64,000 bases of DNA, taken from Lacibacter cauensis. Lineage in GTDB: Bacteria > Bacteroidota > Bacteroidia > Chitinophagales > Chitinophagaceae. Positions within the stretch are counted from its first letter, which is position 1. The number at the start of each line of letters is the position of its first letter. The notes below the pieces were generated by a model. That model searched no databases. It had not been told where the DNA came from and worked only from the letters and a program-made list of their open reading frames with translations. Location: NCBI RefSeq assembly GCF_007830055.1, contig NZ_VLLE01000006.1:1-64000 (forward strand), given 5' to 3'. The position numbers and the translations under genes are program-made. Below are positions 18,806 through 28,061 of the stretch, piece by piece.

Positions 18806-21800
18806 TTACACTGTTTCTGTATAAGTCTTCTCTTCTTTTCTTCCTTTTGCCTGAAATTTTTCTGCAAGAGTTGCAAACACATAATACAATCCGGGAACAA
18901 GCAGTACTCCAAAAAGGGTTCCGAACAACATGCCCCCTGCTGCTGCAGTACCAATTGTTCGGTTACCAACCGCCCCGGCACCACTTGCAATCATCAGCGG
19001 AAGCATCCCCACAATAAAAGCAAAAGAGGTCATTAATATTGGACGTAAACGAAGCTTTGCAGCATCAATGGCTGCTTTTAATGGTGTAAATCCATCCCTG
19101 TGTTTCATCGAAGCATATTCGATAATGAGGATCGCATTCTTACCCAGTAATCCAATGAGCATAATCATGGCTACCTGTGCATAAATATTATTTTCAAGCC
19201 CAAACATCCATAACAAAAAGAATGCGCCGAATACGCCTGTAGGAAGCGAAAGAATAACCGGCAGCGGTAAAAGAAAACTTTCATACTGTGCAGCAAGCAG
19301 CAGGTACACAAAAATTAAACAGATAAGGAATATAACAATGGCTTCGTTACCGGCAGCTACCTCATCTCTTGTAATACCTGCCCAGTCAATATCAAATCCT
19401 TTGGGCAATTTTGTTTTTGCTACTTCCTGTATCGCTGCAATCGCTTGTCCGCTGCTGTAACCCGGCGCTGCCTCTCCATTTAATTCGGCAGAAGGAAACA
19501 TGTTGTAACGTGTGATCTGGTCAACACCATACACTTTTTCCATTTGTATAAATGCAGACAGAGGTACCATTTCTCCGGTTTTATTTTTTACTGTAAGCTT
19601 CAGTATATCTTCCGGCTTGGCCCTGTATTCGGGTAAGGCCTGTACCATTACTTTATACATTTGTCCAAAGCGAATAAAGTTGGTAGCATATTCGCTGCCT
19701 AACAATGTTTGCAGCGTACCCATTACATTGCTAACGGTAATACCTTTTTGCGTTGCCATATCCTCATCAATGTGCAACAGGTATTGAGGAAAGTTTGCAT
19801 CGAAGATGGAAAAGGCAGCACCGATTTCCGATCTTGCTTTGAGATCTGCTAAGAACTGAGCTGTTACCTGTCCTTGGTATTGCAGATCGCCACGGCCCGT
19901 TTTATCAAGCAGGCGTAATTCAAATCCGCTTGCGTTACCATAACCAGGCACAGCAGGTGGTGGAAACATTTCAATACTTGCGCCTTTGAGATGTTTGGTC
20001 TTTTCCTGTAAGCTGGCAATTACTTCATCAACAGAAAGCTTTCGCTCTTCCCATTTTTTCAGGTTAATAAGCAATGTACCATAGGTAGCACCAGTACCAT
20101 CGGAAAGAATATTTGTTCCTGAAAGAGAGGAAACACTTTCGATGTCGCTGATCTTTTGTGCAATTTCCTGAATGCCTGTTACCACTTCTCTTGTTTGCTC
20201 AAGCGTTGCTCCTGCAGGTGTGGTAACACTCACATAAAATGTTCCCTGGTCTTCGTTTGGAATAAAGCCTGTAGCAACCGTTTTTCCAAAAAGTCCGGCA
20301 CCTATACAAAACAACAATAAAGCAATAAACGTAACTGTTCTGCGGCTAACAATTACGCTTAACAGTTTCTGATAGTTTGTTTCAAGTTGGTTATAGCGTT
20401 TATTAAATCCGTTAAAAAAACGGTTGACGATATTATTTGATTGCTGTTTGTGATGATTACTTTTCAGAATCAACGCACATAAAGCAGGCGTAAGTGTTAA
20501 TGCAATAACCCCGGACAGCACAATTGATATGGCCATGGTTAAAGAGAACTGCCGGTAAAAAATACCCGACGGCCCACTCATAAATGCAACAGGAATAAAA
20601 ACGGCACTCATTACAAGTGTAATGGCAATGATAGCACCTGAAAGTTTTTTCATAGCAGCTTCTGTAGCCCTTAAAGGCGATAAGCCAGGATCGGCCTCCA
20701 TTTCCACATGCACACCTTCCACCACCACAATAGCATTATCCACCACAATACCAATTGCAAGTACCAATGCAAACAATGTGATAAGGTTTAAGGAAAACCC
20801 AAGGAACTGCATAAAGAAAAACGTACCTACCAGTGATACCGGTACAGCTAATAAGGGTATTAATGTTGAACGCCAATCTTGCAGAAAAATAAACACCACT
20901 AACGATACCAGCAGAAATGCTTCAATGAGGGTTTTAAAAACTTCATGTACTGATGCATCCAGAAATCTCGACACATCATAACTGATTTCATAATCCATTC
21001 CTTTCAAAAAAGAACCTGCCTTTAATTCTTCCATGCGTTTTTTCACATTGGCAATAACTTCACTTGCGTTGGAACCCGGCAACTGCTTCAACATTACTGA
21101 TGCGGTAGGTCTTCCGTTTAGTTTTGCTTCCACATCAAAATAGGTAGTGCCAAATTCAACATCTGCCACATCTTTGATACGCAGGATCTGTCCCTGATTT
21201 GTCGATTTTACTGGAATATTTTCATATTGTTCTTTGCTGTTGTATTTACCTGTGTACTTAATAACGTATTGTTTAGCCTGTGCTTTTTTATCTGAGCTTT
21301 CGCCCACTTTACCCGGTGCAGCTTCAATATTCTGTTCTTCCAATGCTTCCAGTATTTCATCGGCAGAAATATTATAGGTGAGCATTTTGTCCGGCTTCAG
21401 CCAGATACGCATGGCATATTCTTTTGCTCCAAGAATATCAGCGTAACCCACACCTTTGATGCGTTTTAATTCGGCAAGAATGTTAATGTCGGCAAAGTTG
21501 TACAGAAAACTCTCCCGCAAACTTGTATCAGAACTGTAGATATTCAGATACATAAGCATTGCATTTTCTTCCTTCGCAATCTTCACTCCATTCTTAATTA
21601 CTTCACTTGGAAGTTCGCCCATTACAGCAGCCACCCTGTTTTGAATATTTACAGCAGCTATATCCGGGTTGGTTCCTATTTCATGAATAACCTGCACCAC
21701 GCCAACGCCATCGTTACCGGCATCGGACGACATATACTTCATACCAGGCACACCATTTATAGCTCTCTCTAACGGAACCAATGCAGCTTTGGTTACGGTT

Positions 21801-21964
21801 TCGGCATTTGCACCTGTGTACTCAACCGTAACATTCACTTCCGGCGGAGCGATGCTGGGAAATAAAGTCATTGGCAAAGTAAACAGTGCCAATACACCCA
21901 GCAATGCTATAATGACCGAAATGACAATTGACAGAACAGGTCTGTGAATAAATTTTGCAGTCAT
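18806..21964 (-). CDS. AcrB-type RND multidrug efflux pump
   Basis: A 1052-residue HAE1-class RND permease, matching AcrB length. It starts MTAKFIHRPVLSIVISVII. TM4 has GIVVDNAIVVVEGVH: the first proton-relay Asp is present, while the second Asp of the AcrB pair is Asn here, as in some Bacteroidota pumps. The C-terminal RND signature (LRPILMTSFAFIVGMLPL) is intact. The adaptor gene is 3 bases upstream and the channel gene 14 downstream, which gives a complete tripartite multidrug exporter. Confidence 0.93.
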   Translation of the reverse strand: MTAKFIHRPVLSIVISVIIALLGVLALFTLPMTLFPSIAPPEVNVTVEYTGANAETVTKAALVPLERAINGVPGMKYMSSDAGNDGVGVVQVIHEIGTNPDIAAVNIQNRVAAVMGELPSEVIKNGVKIAKEENAMLMYLNIYSSDTSLRESFLYNFADINILAELKRIKGVGYADILGAKEYAMRIWLKPDKMLTYNISADEILEALEEQNIEAAPGKVGESSDKKAQAKQYVIKYTGKYNSKEQYENIPVKSTNQGQILRIKDVADVEFGTTYFDVEAKLNGRPTASVMLKQLPGSNASEVIANVKKRMEELKAGSFLKGMDYEISYDVSRFLDASVHEVFKTLIEAFLLVSLVVFIFLQDWRSTLIPLLAVPVSLVGTFFFMQFLGFSLNLITLFALVLAIGIVVDNAIVVVEGVHVEMEADPGLSPLRATEAAMKKLSGAIIAITLVMSAVFIPVAFMSGPSGIFYRQFSLTMAISIVLSGVIALTLTPALCALILKSNHHKQQSNNIVNRFFNGFNKRYNQLETNYQKLLSVIVSRRTVTFIALLLFCIGAGLFGKTVATGFIPNEDQGTFYVSVTTPAGATLEQTREVVTGIQEIAQKISDIESVSSLSGTNILSDGTGATYGTLLINLKKWEERKLSVDEVIASLQEKTKHLKGASIEMFPPPAVPGYGNASGFELRLLDKTGRGDLQYQGQVTAQFLADLKARSEIGAAFSIFDANFPQYLLHIDEDMATQKGITVSNVMGTLQTLLGSEYATNFIRFGQMYKVMVQALPEYRAKPEDILKLTVKNKTGEMVPLSAFIQMEKVYGVDQITRYNMFPSAELNGEAAPGYSSGQAIAAIQEVAKTKLPKGFDIDWAGITRDEVAAGNEAIVIFLICLIFVYLLLAAQYESFLLPLPVILSLPTGVFGAFFLLWMFGLENNIYAQVAMIMLIGLLGKNAILIIEYASMKHRDGFTPLKAAIDAAKLRLRPILMTSFAFIVGMLPLMIASGAGAVGNRTIGTAAAGGMLFGTLFGVLLVPGLYYVFATLAEKFQAKGRKEEKTYTETV

Positions 21965-21967
21965 AGG

Positions 21968-23086
21968 TTAACGGTTTTGTGTGTTCAGTAAATCATTCAT
22001 TGGTTTCAGCACCGTTTGTACCTGGTCGCCATCTTTTACCAACTGCACACCTTCGTAAAGAATATAATCGCTGGCAGTGAGTCCACCCTTAATAGCATAT
22101 TCATTTGTAAGACGTACAATAGGATCAACTTTCCGTTGCGTTACCTTACCGTTTTTATCCACTACAAACACATATAGATTTTCCTGTACCTCGTATGTTG
22201 ATTTTACTGGAATGAGCAGTGCATTATTCAATGGTTTGTTTAAAATAATTTTACCGCTGGCGCCATGTTTTAAAATCTTATTGGGGTTGGGAAACCTTGC
22301 ACGGAATGCAATGGTTCCTGTTTCAGAATTTATTTCGCCATCAATGGTTTCAATGCTTCCCTTGTGTGCAAACAAAGAACCGTCGGCCAGTTTTAATTCA
22401 ACCGTTTTATACAGTTCAGGTTCTTTGATGTATTGCAGGTAATCCACTTCAGACACGTTGAAATAGGCAAACACCTGCTGATTGTTTGACAACGAGGTTA
22501 ACAAATCAGCTTCTTCCACCAATGCACCCGCTTTTTTCGGAATCCTGTTGATATAGCCACTGAACGGAGCCCTGATCTGCGTGTAGCTTAATCCGGTAGT
22601 TGCCTGCGATATAGCTGCCTTCGATTGATCTATGATGGCAAGCATAGCATCTTTCTTTGCCTGCAATGAAGTGAGCTCTGCTTTTGAAACAACATTTTTG
22701 CTGATGAGCAATTCAACATTTCTGATTTCAATTTCAATTTGTTTCAGTTCGGCTTCGGCCTGTTTTAAAGCAGCATTTGATTTCGACAATTCATCTCTGT
22801 ACTCTTTGCTGTTGAGCGTAAACAGCAGTTGCCCTTGTGTAACAAATGCACCTTCATCAACATGCACACGTTCAATAAAACCTTTTGCACGTGACCGTAT
22901 CTCTACATTTTGTTGCGATTGAATATCGGCCACATATTCCTGCTGATAACCGGTTGAAGAAAGTAAGGGTTGCGTAACAATGTATTGATCGGGTTTTACC
23001 GTTTCAGCAGGTTTATTCTTACAGGAAAATTGAACTAATAGCAACATCCCGGCAGCAAGTGCCGGAACACATATGTTCTGTTTCAT
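21968..23086 (-). CDS. AcrA-type RND periplasmic adaptor
   Basis: A 372-residue lipoprotein adaptor with signal peptide and lipobox-like FSC (Cys 22). It has the first lipoyl half (VEIRSRAKGFIERVHVDEGA), a helical hairpin of about 70 residues, the second lipoyl half (YTQIRAPFSGYINRIPKKAG), a beta-barrel and a membrane-proximal domain. It is the first gene of an adaptor-pump-channel operon. No regulator gene is adjacent; the 84 bases upstream separate it from a small secreted protein gene on the same strand. Confidence 0.92.
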   Translation of the reverse strand: MKQNICVPALAAGMLLLVQFSCKNKPAETVKPDQYIVTQPLLSSTGYQQEYVADIQSQQNVEIRSRAKGFIERVHVDEGAFVTQGQLLFTLNSKEYRDELSKSNAALKQAEAELKQIEIEIRNVELLISKNVVSKAELTSLQAKKDAMLAIIDQSKAAISQATTGLSYTQIRAPFSGYINRIPKKAGALVEEADLLTSLSNNQQVFAYFNVSEVDYLQYIKEPELYKTVELKLADGSLFAHKGSIETIDGEINSETGTIAFRARFPNPNKILKHGASGKIILNKPLNNALLIPVKSTYEVQENLYVFVVDKNGKVTQRKVDPIVRLTNEYAIKGGLTASDYILYEGVQLVKDGDQVQTVLKPMNDLLNTQNR

Positions 23087-23170
23087 TTGATTGAATGATT
23101 AAATTATTTTAAATAAACAGGCAGGCGCAATCATTAACTGATTGTACAAGCAGGCAAACAAAAAAATAAT

Positions 23171-23533
23171 TTAAACTTCGGGGGGAGGTGATAGAATATC
23201 GAAAGCAGATAATGTAATGTCTCCGCCTTTATAAGAAGGATATGCTGTTGTTGAAATAGAGATTGAAGTTTGTGCCAGATCGGCAAAAGCATTGTTGCTG
23301 AACAGATCAACCGTTTTAATCAGAATAAAATGCTGGCCGCCGTCATCATCTTCGTCTTCAGGCGTACTGTCATTGTTTTCTAATACCACCTGGTCGATAT
23401 ATTCGATTAAGCTGTTAATATCGTCCTGTTGCTGTCCGTTCAGAGTAAAACTATCCTTTTCCGCAATTTGAGGCAGAAACATGGAAAAGTTCATGTGACA
23501 AAACAGTAATATAAACGTAACAGCTTTCTTCAT
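23171..23533 (-). CDS. Small secreted protein of unknown function
   Basis: A 120-residue protein starting at the ATG at 23533 (MKKAVTFILLF), which gives a clean signal peptide; a longer frame adds seven residues upstream. The mature part has an acidic run (PEDEDDDGG, about residues 60-68) and ends in SPPPEV. I do not recognise the family. It is the gene upstream of the AcrA-AcrB-OprM set. A second small exported protein with a proline-rich PPPE near its end lies upstream of the CusA operon (33696-34088), so the two may play similar accessory roles. Confidence 0.6.
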   Translation of the reverse strand: MKKAVTFILLFCHMNFSMFLPQIAEKDSFTLNGQQQDDINSLIEYIDQVVLENNDSTPEDEDDDGGQHFILIKTVDLFSNNAFADLAQTSISISTTAYPSYKGGDITLSAFDILSPPPEV

Positions 23534-23802
23534 CAGCGGCAAAGATAGGTGCAATAAGCTACAATAAACAAAAGCTATCTGTAGTTCCTAACTCTATTTT
23601 GAATACAGCAAATAGAGGTCCTGTTTTATCACATGAGAGACTGGTTGTTGAGAAACAGAATAATTATAACTGATACTTCAACAATTTAGCCACAGCCTGC
23701 TGATATTCCCATTCTGTTTGCAAGAATTTATCATAAGCAGTAAAATAAAAACAAGCCATGCCACTTTTTTTGCGCTTCAATAATCAGTTAACTTTGAAGC
23801 AC

Positions 23803-24123
23803 ATGCAATATGCGATACATTATTTCCTGCACCTTATTTTCCCAATCGTACTAGCTTTTTTCATTGATAAAAATCACTGGTTACGTGTTTACCTGATTTT
23901 GCTTGCAACCATGTTAGTGGATCTTGATCACCTGTTTGCCACTCCTTTGTATAACCCCTGTCGTTGCAGCATAGGTTTTCATCCCTTGCATAGCTATCTT
24001 GCCATTGGCGGGTATGCTTTGCTTTTGATACCAAAGAAGACACGCATTCCCGCCATCGGTTTGTTACTGCACATGCTTGCCGATTCTATTGATTGCCTGT
24101 TTATCCGGCAGGTATGCCCCTGA
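23803..24123 (+). CDS. DUF6122 family membrane protein
   Basis: A 106-residue membrane protein with about three hydrophobic segments. The block MLVDLDHLFATP followed by NPCRCSIGFHPLHSY is characteristic of DUF6122, a Bacteroidota family resembling membrane-bound metal-dependent hydrolases through its DLDH and HPLH residues. I start at the ATG at 23803 (MQYAIHYFLH), which matches the usual N-terminus; a longer frame opens at 23758. It is the only plus-strand gene in the efflux block and converges with the membrane-anchored protein gene 10 bases away. Its function is unknown. Confidence 0.75.
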   Translation: MQYAIHYFLHLIFPIVLAFFIDKNHWLRVYLILLATMLVDLDHLFATPLYNPCRCSIGFHPLHSYLAIGGYALLLIPKKTRIPAIGLLLHMLADSIDCLFIRQVCP

Positions 24124-24133
24124 TCAATTCCTG

Positions 24134-24745
24134 TTATATCACATATTGTCCCTTCAACCTGATAGTTACTACTACATCTGACTTTCCATTGTTCCTGAAG
24201 TACCAGCCATGCTTACCTTCGAATGGCGAAAGCAGGGTGCCTACCATATTATCAGCATAAGCCAGCGTGTAGCTCTCGTAATAAACGTCTTTAACTGCCT
24301 GTGCCTGGTTTACCTCTCCGTGAAAATCGACATACAAAACATCTTTATCTGTCGTCCACTCATATTTTACCTGCCCGTGTTTGAGCATGTAAATTTTATA
24401 TTCGATCCCTTTGCCTGCAGGTACAGTAACCTGTACACTATCTTCCCTTATTTCATATTGCTGCGAAGGAGGCGGGTTGTTTGCTTCTACCGGCTTTGCT
24501 ACAGTTGAATCAGAGCCTGCCTCTGCCATTTTAATACGTGGATAAGAAGCCCTGACAACGGTTGTTGAATCGGCTGATACATGTAGCCGTGTAAAGCCCA
24601 GCTTTTTTCCAATACCAGTAGGGTCAAGTCCATACTCCGCCGGAAGCACTGCACCCACAAGCAGTACCGAGGCTATCAGCAGGGAAATGATCAACGCTTT
24701 AATAATCTTTTTTTTACCGAGAACCGGGTGATATAATTCTGACAT
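24134..24745 (-). CDS. Membrane-anchored periplasmic protein of metal-efflux loci
   Basis: A 203-residue protein with a short cytoplasmic N-terminus, one TM helix (about 13-34, ALIISLLIASVLLVGAVLP) and a periplasmic domain (about 85-203) with YKIYMLKHGQVKYEW and HGWYFRNNG. Proteins of this form are annotated as transmembrane anchor proteins and occur beside HupE-like and metal-exporter genes. It lies 35 bases downstream of the HupE-like gene, so it is probably translated from the same message. Its molecular role is not known. Confidence 0.65.
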   Translation of the reverse strand: MSELYHPVLGKKKIIKALIISLLIASVLLVGAVLPAEYGLDPTGIGKKLGFTRLHVSADSTTVVRASYPRIKMAEAGSDSTVAKPVEANNPPPSQQYEIREDSVQVTVPAGKGIEYKIYMLKHGQVKYEWTTDKDVLYVDFHGEVNQAQAVKDVYYESYTLAYADNMVGTLLSPFEGKHGWYFRNNGKSDVVVTIRLKGQYVI

Positions 24746-24780
24746 GATAAATTATTTATTTAAATAGTTTTTTGATCGTT

Positions 24781-25473
24781 TTATTTTGAAATGAAATAGC
24801 CTGCCAGTTGGTAGCCCAGCAATAAAAACCCTGCCGCCATAAGAAGCGTATTCGTTAAGGTTGAAAATTTAAGAAAGCTTGGTTTTGTACGCCAAATGGC
24901 AATTAATGAGAGAACCATTGCAAGTGCTATAAACTGTCCTGCTTCTACACCAATATTGAAAGCAATCAGGTTACTGACAAGCCCCTCTTTATCAAATTTA
25001 AATTCCTGCAATTTAGTGGCAAGGCCAAAGCCATGAAAAAGCCCAAAGATGAGTACAGCCGCTTTTGTATTTGGCTGAAAGCCAAGGAAACGTTTGAAGC
25101 CACCCAGGTTATCGAACCCTTTATAAACAATTGACAAAGCTATGATCGCATCAATGAGGAATGCATTTACGTTGATATCGGCAAGTACACCCAGGAGCAG
25201 CGTGATGCTGTGACCAATGGTGAAAAAACTTACATACAGTAAAATTTCTTTCGTTTTGCATAAAAAGAAAATAACACCTACAAGAAATAACAGGTGATCA
25301 TAACCAGTGAGCATGTGTTTAGCACCGATATATAGGAATGGCCCGAAAGCAACGCCTGCGTTACCGGCTAAAAAAGTTTGTGTGTCGCCATCTACACCAT
25401 GAGCCTGCACAGTGCACCAGATACAACAAAGCAGGAAGGTTAAAAAAAGAAGTGCTGTTTTTTTAAGATACAT
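24781..25473 (-). CDS. HupE/UreJ family membrane protein
   Basis: A 230-residue protein with a signal-like N-terminus and about six further TM helices. The conserved family block GAKHMLTGYDHLLFLVGVIF is present, followed by TIGHSITLLLG and LFHGFGLA, whose histidines and aspartate could bind a metal. HupE/UreJ proteins are linked to nickel or cobalt movement. Here the neighbours are heavy-metal exporters, so a role in metal passage is inferred. A 12-bp perfect hairpin (25493-25520) lies just before its start. Confidence 0.85.
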   Translation of the reverse strand: MYLKKTALLFLTFLLCCIWCTVQAHGVDGDTQTFLAGNAGVAFGPFLYIGAKHMLTGYDHLLFLVGVIFFLCKTKEILLYVSFFTIGHSITLLLGVLADINVNAFLIDAIIALSIVYKGFDNLGGFKRFLGFQPNTKAAVLIFGLFHGFGLATKLQEFKFDKEGLVSNLIAFNIGVEAGQFIALAMVLSLIAIWRTKPSFLKFSTLTNTLLMAAGFLLLGYQLAGYFISK

Positions 25474-25492
25474 TGTAATTATTCATTAAGAG

Positions 25493-25520
25493 GCTTTCTC
25501 CTGCACCAGCAGGAGAAAGC
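25493..25520. promoter_or_regulatory. Intergenic 12-bp hairpin upstream of hupE-like gene
   Basis: GCTTTCTCCTGC (25493-25504) and GCAGGAGAAAGC (25509-25520) form a perfect 12-bp stem with a 4-base loop. It lies between the His-rich protein gene and the HupE-like gene, 19 bases before the latter. No T-run follows on the minus strand, so it is more likely a message-stabilising or attenuating structure than a complete terminator. Confidence 0.5.
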
Positions 25521-25548
25521 ATGAAAAAAATGAAATTAAAACAAGCCA

Positions 25549-25962
25549 TTAATGTTGATGGCCATGTTGTTTTTCCGCATCTGTCACCGTATTCTTAAAT
25601 TTTGTGGATACAGACTTTCCGTCTACCTCGAAAGTAATTGTACAAAATTCAAAAATGTTTGCTTTAGGCAGTGAGGTACATAAGCTGCTGTTTTTGCAGG
25701 AGGAAAGTGTAGCAGTGGATTTTGTCTTATTAATAAACTCATATTCCACCTTAGCGTTGGTTACTTTACTAACAACCTTGTTTTCGCCGTTCATTACGTA
25801 AAAATTAAGGCTGTCTTTTGCTTTTACCATTTCAATATGGTAACCACCCGCTTCCTGCAATGTGCCTCCGTGCGGGGCTTTATGTGAGTGTTGGGCAGAT
25901 GCAGCAGTTGCTCCTGCAATAATTACGAGCAGTGAAAAAAAGGCTTTCCTGATCATTTTCAT
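25549..25962 (-). CDS. His-rich periplasmic protein of the metal-efflux unit
   Basis: A 137-residue exported protein. After a signal peptide (about 1-23, ending ATAASA) the mature N-terminus reads QHSHKAPHGGTLQEAGGYHIEM, and the C-terminus ends KQHGHQH, so both ends carry histidine clusters able to bind metal ions. Two to three cysteines (SSCKNSSLCTS, EFCTI) lie in the middle. Such HGG-containing small domains occur beside CusB-type adaptors. It is followed by the HupE-like gene and preceded by the P-type ATPase (30 bases). A metal-buffering or delivery role in the periplasm is inferred. Confidence 0.7.
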   Translation of the reverse strand: MKMIRKAFFSLLVIIAGATAASAQHSHKAPHGGTLQEAGGYHIEMVKAKDSLNFYVMNGENKVVSKVTNAKVEYEFINKTKSTATLSSCKNSSLCTSLPKANIFEFCTITFEVDGKSVSTKFKNTVTDAEKQHGHQH

Positions 25963-25992
25963 GTTTTGTTGTTTTTATGAGTGATTAAAAAT

Positions 25993-27834
25993 TTACTTAA
26001 TAGGTATCCGTAATAGTTTTATTGAATTAATAAACACCAATGTGTCGGGCAGCAAATGGATGGCCGCAGCTTCAACAGGCCCGAGTATTTTCAGCAAGAC
26101 CAAAACGATCCCGATCACATGCACCACACCAACGCCGACAATTATATTTTCTTTGATGGTGCGGAAGGCTCTTTTACTGATAGCTCTTGCTCTTTCGATC
26201 TTTTCTAATTTGTCTTCCATTAAAACAATGTCGGCAGCTTCCATAGCAGCCTGTGTTCCCATTGCCCCCATTGCTATTCCTACATTTGCCTGAACCAATG
26301 CCGGGGCATCATTAATTCCATCACCCACCATAGCCACTTTTGCCCCTTTGCCTTGCAGCTCTTTTACTATTTTAATTTTATCCTCCGGTAATAAGTTTGC
26401 CCTGAACTCTGTAATACCAACTTGTTCAGAAACATGTTTTGCTGTTTCGGGGTTATCACCTGTAAGCATTACGATATTTTTTACCCCGCTTTTTCTAAGA
26501 CCCGCAATCATATCTTTTGCTCCTGCACGTATAGTGTCGGATATATAAAATATGCCGGCCAATTTATTATCAACGGAAAGATAGATTGCCGTATCGGTAA
26601 GGTTTTCTGAAGTGGTTAGAACCGGAACATTGCGTTCTGTCATGAATGACTTATTGCCGAATAAAACTGCCTTGCCATCTACACTTGCTGAAACACCACG
26701 GCCTTTTATTACTTCAAAGTTTTCCGGTTCCCCATAGGTGAGTTTTAATTTGTCAGCATAGGTCAAGATGGCTTTTGCCAATGGATGACTGGAGCGCCTG
26801 TCAACAGCGGCAGCCATTTGCACCAAATACTTTTCATCCACACTCTTATCTACCAGCTCAACATGATTGACCGTGGGGCTTCCAACCGTTAAGGTTCCTG
26901 TTTTATCAAAAACAATCGTGTTAACCTTGGCGAGTTCTTCCAAAAACTTTCCACCTTTTACAAGAATACCTTCCCGTGCAGCACGGGCAATGGCAGCAAT
27001 CGTAACAAGCGGTGTTGCCAAACCTAATTCAGCAGGAGAAGTAAATATCAGCAACGCTATTACCAGCCTTATATCACGGGTGTAAAAATAGACCGCACCT
27101 ACAAAAATGAACACTACAGGGATAAGCCATGACGCTACTTTATCGGTGAGCTTTTCAATAGGGGCCTTTTCACTTTCTGCTTCTTCTACCAATGTGATGA
27201 TGCGTGAGAAAACAGTATCCTTGCCTGCTTTGGTCATTTGAATATCGAGTGCCCCCAATTCAACAATTGTTCCGGCAAAAGCATCGCTCCCAACCATTTT
27301 TTCCTGCGGAACACTTTCCCCGGTAATAGGAGCCTGGTTAACGGAGCCTGTGCCCCCGGTTACTTTTCCATCTACCGGGATTTTCTCCCCGGCTCTTACC
27401 AAAATAATGTCCCCGATTTTTAAATCATCTATTTGTACTGTTTCTTCTTTACCATCTTTTTTTACAATGGCTGTTTTAGGAACAGAACCAATTAACTCTT
27501 TTATGGAAGCTCTTGCCCTTTCACCACTTGCACTTGCTATGTATTCGGCAATAAGAATGATCATTAATACAACCGCACCAGCTAAGTATTCCTTGCCAAG
27601 CACTGAAACAACAACCGCAATTGTAATGAAGATCTCTGTGCCTATCTTTCGTTCTTTGAACAGATCAATGGCTGCTGTTTTCACCAAAGAGTAAAGACCG
27701 AACGCCATTGCCGCAAGTAACACAGGTAATGGGATAACGTCTAAATAAAAAAGTAAACTTGCTATACCTACAGATAAAATCCGTACAATTTCCCAGAGGA
27801 ACTGGCGTGAGAAAAAAACTTGTGTGAGTGCCAT
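25993..27834 (-). CDS. P1B-type heavy-metal ATPase with unusual metal-site motif
   Basis: A 613-residue P-type ATPase without an N-terminal metal-binding domain. It has the actuator motif TGES (171-174), the phosphorylated DKTGT (Asp 310), the HP signature of P1B pumps (SSHPLA) and GDGINDAPALVQ. In the sixth TM segment, where P1B pumps carry CPC, SPC or a similar motif, the sequence is TSPAELGLATP (S266-P267-A268), with no cysteine. The last TM segment reads HLLPDTLVFINS, unlike the usual zinc/cadmium DxG pattern. The metal specificity is therefore uncertain. It is co-oriented with CusA/CusB genes and follows the 57-residue membrane protein by 18 bases. Confidence 0.88.
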   Translation of the reverse strand: MALTQVFFSRQFLWEIVRILSVGIASLLFYLDVIPLPVLLAAMAFGLYSLVKTAAIDLFKERKIGTEIFITIAVVVSVLGKEYLAGAVVLMIILIAEYIASASGERARASIKELIGSVPKTAIVKKDGKEETVQIDDLKIGDIILVRAGEKIPVDGKVTGGTGSVNQAPITGESVPQEKMVGSDAFAGTIVELGALDIQMTKAGKDTVFSRIITLVEEAESEKAPIEKLTDKVASWLIPVVFIFVGAVYFYTRDIRLVIALLIFTSPAELGLATPLVTIAAIARAAREGILVKGGKFLEELAKVNTIVFDKTGTLTVGSPTVNHVELVDKSVDEKYLVQMAAAVDRRSSHPLAKAILTYADKLKLTYGEPENFEVIKGRGVSASVDGKAVLFGNKSFMTERNVPVLTTSENLTDTAIYLSVDNKLAGIFYISDTIRAGAKDMIAGLRKSGVKNIVMLTGDNPETAKHVSEQVGITEFRANLLPEDKIKIVKELQGKGAKVAMVGDGINDAPALVQANVGIAMGAMGTQAAMEAADIVLMEDKLEKIERARAISKRAFRTIKENIIVGVGVVHVIGIVLVLLKILGPVEAAAIHLLPDTLVFINSIKLLRIPIK

Positions 27835-27852
27835 TGTATACAGTTTAAATTA

Positions 27853-28026
27853 TTAATGTTGGTGACTGGTGCCTACATTCAGATTGTTTGCAAGAAAGGA
27901 TAATACCAGTAGCAGCACGATCACAAAAACGGCGATTATCATCATTAACTTACCATTTGATTTCGGCTTGTTGTTTACCGGTGCTGGTATAACCTTTTTC
28001 TTTTTCCGATGCTTTCCTGGCTTCAT
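27853..28026 (-). CDS. 57-residue single-pass membrane protein
   Basis: A short gene with an ATG at 28026 and a TAA at 27853-27855. The N-terminus is very basic (MKPGKHRKKKK), one TM helix follows (about residues 28-46, rich in I, V and L), and the tail ends SHQH. The pattern predicts a cytoplasmic N-terminus and a short periplasmic tail with two histidines. It fits exactly between the adaptor (35 bases) and the P-type ATPase (18 bases) on the same strand, which supports a real gene. A small subunit or chaperone-like role for the ATPase is a guess. Confidence 0.6.
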   Translation of the reverse strand: MKPGKHRKKKKVIPAPVNNKPKSNGKLMMIIAVFVIVLLLVLSFLANNLNVGTSHQH

Positions 28027-28061
28027 ATTGACCTGTATTGAGACATGTGGTAATTTCTTAG

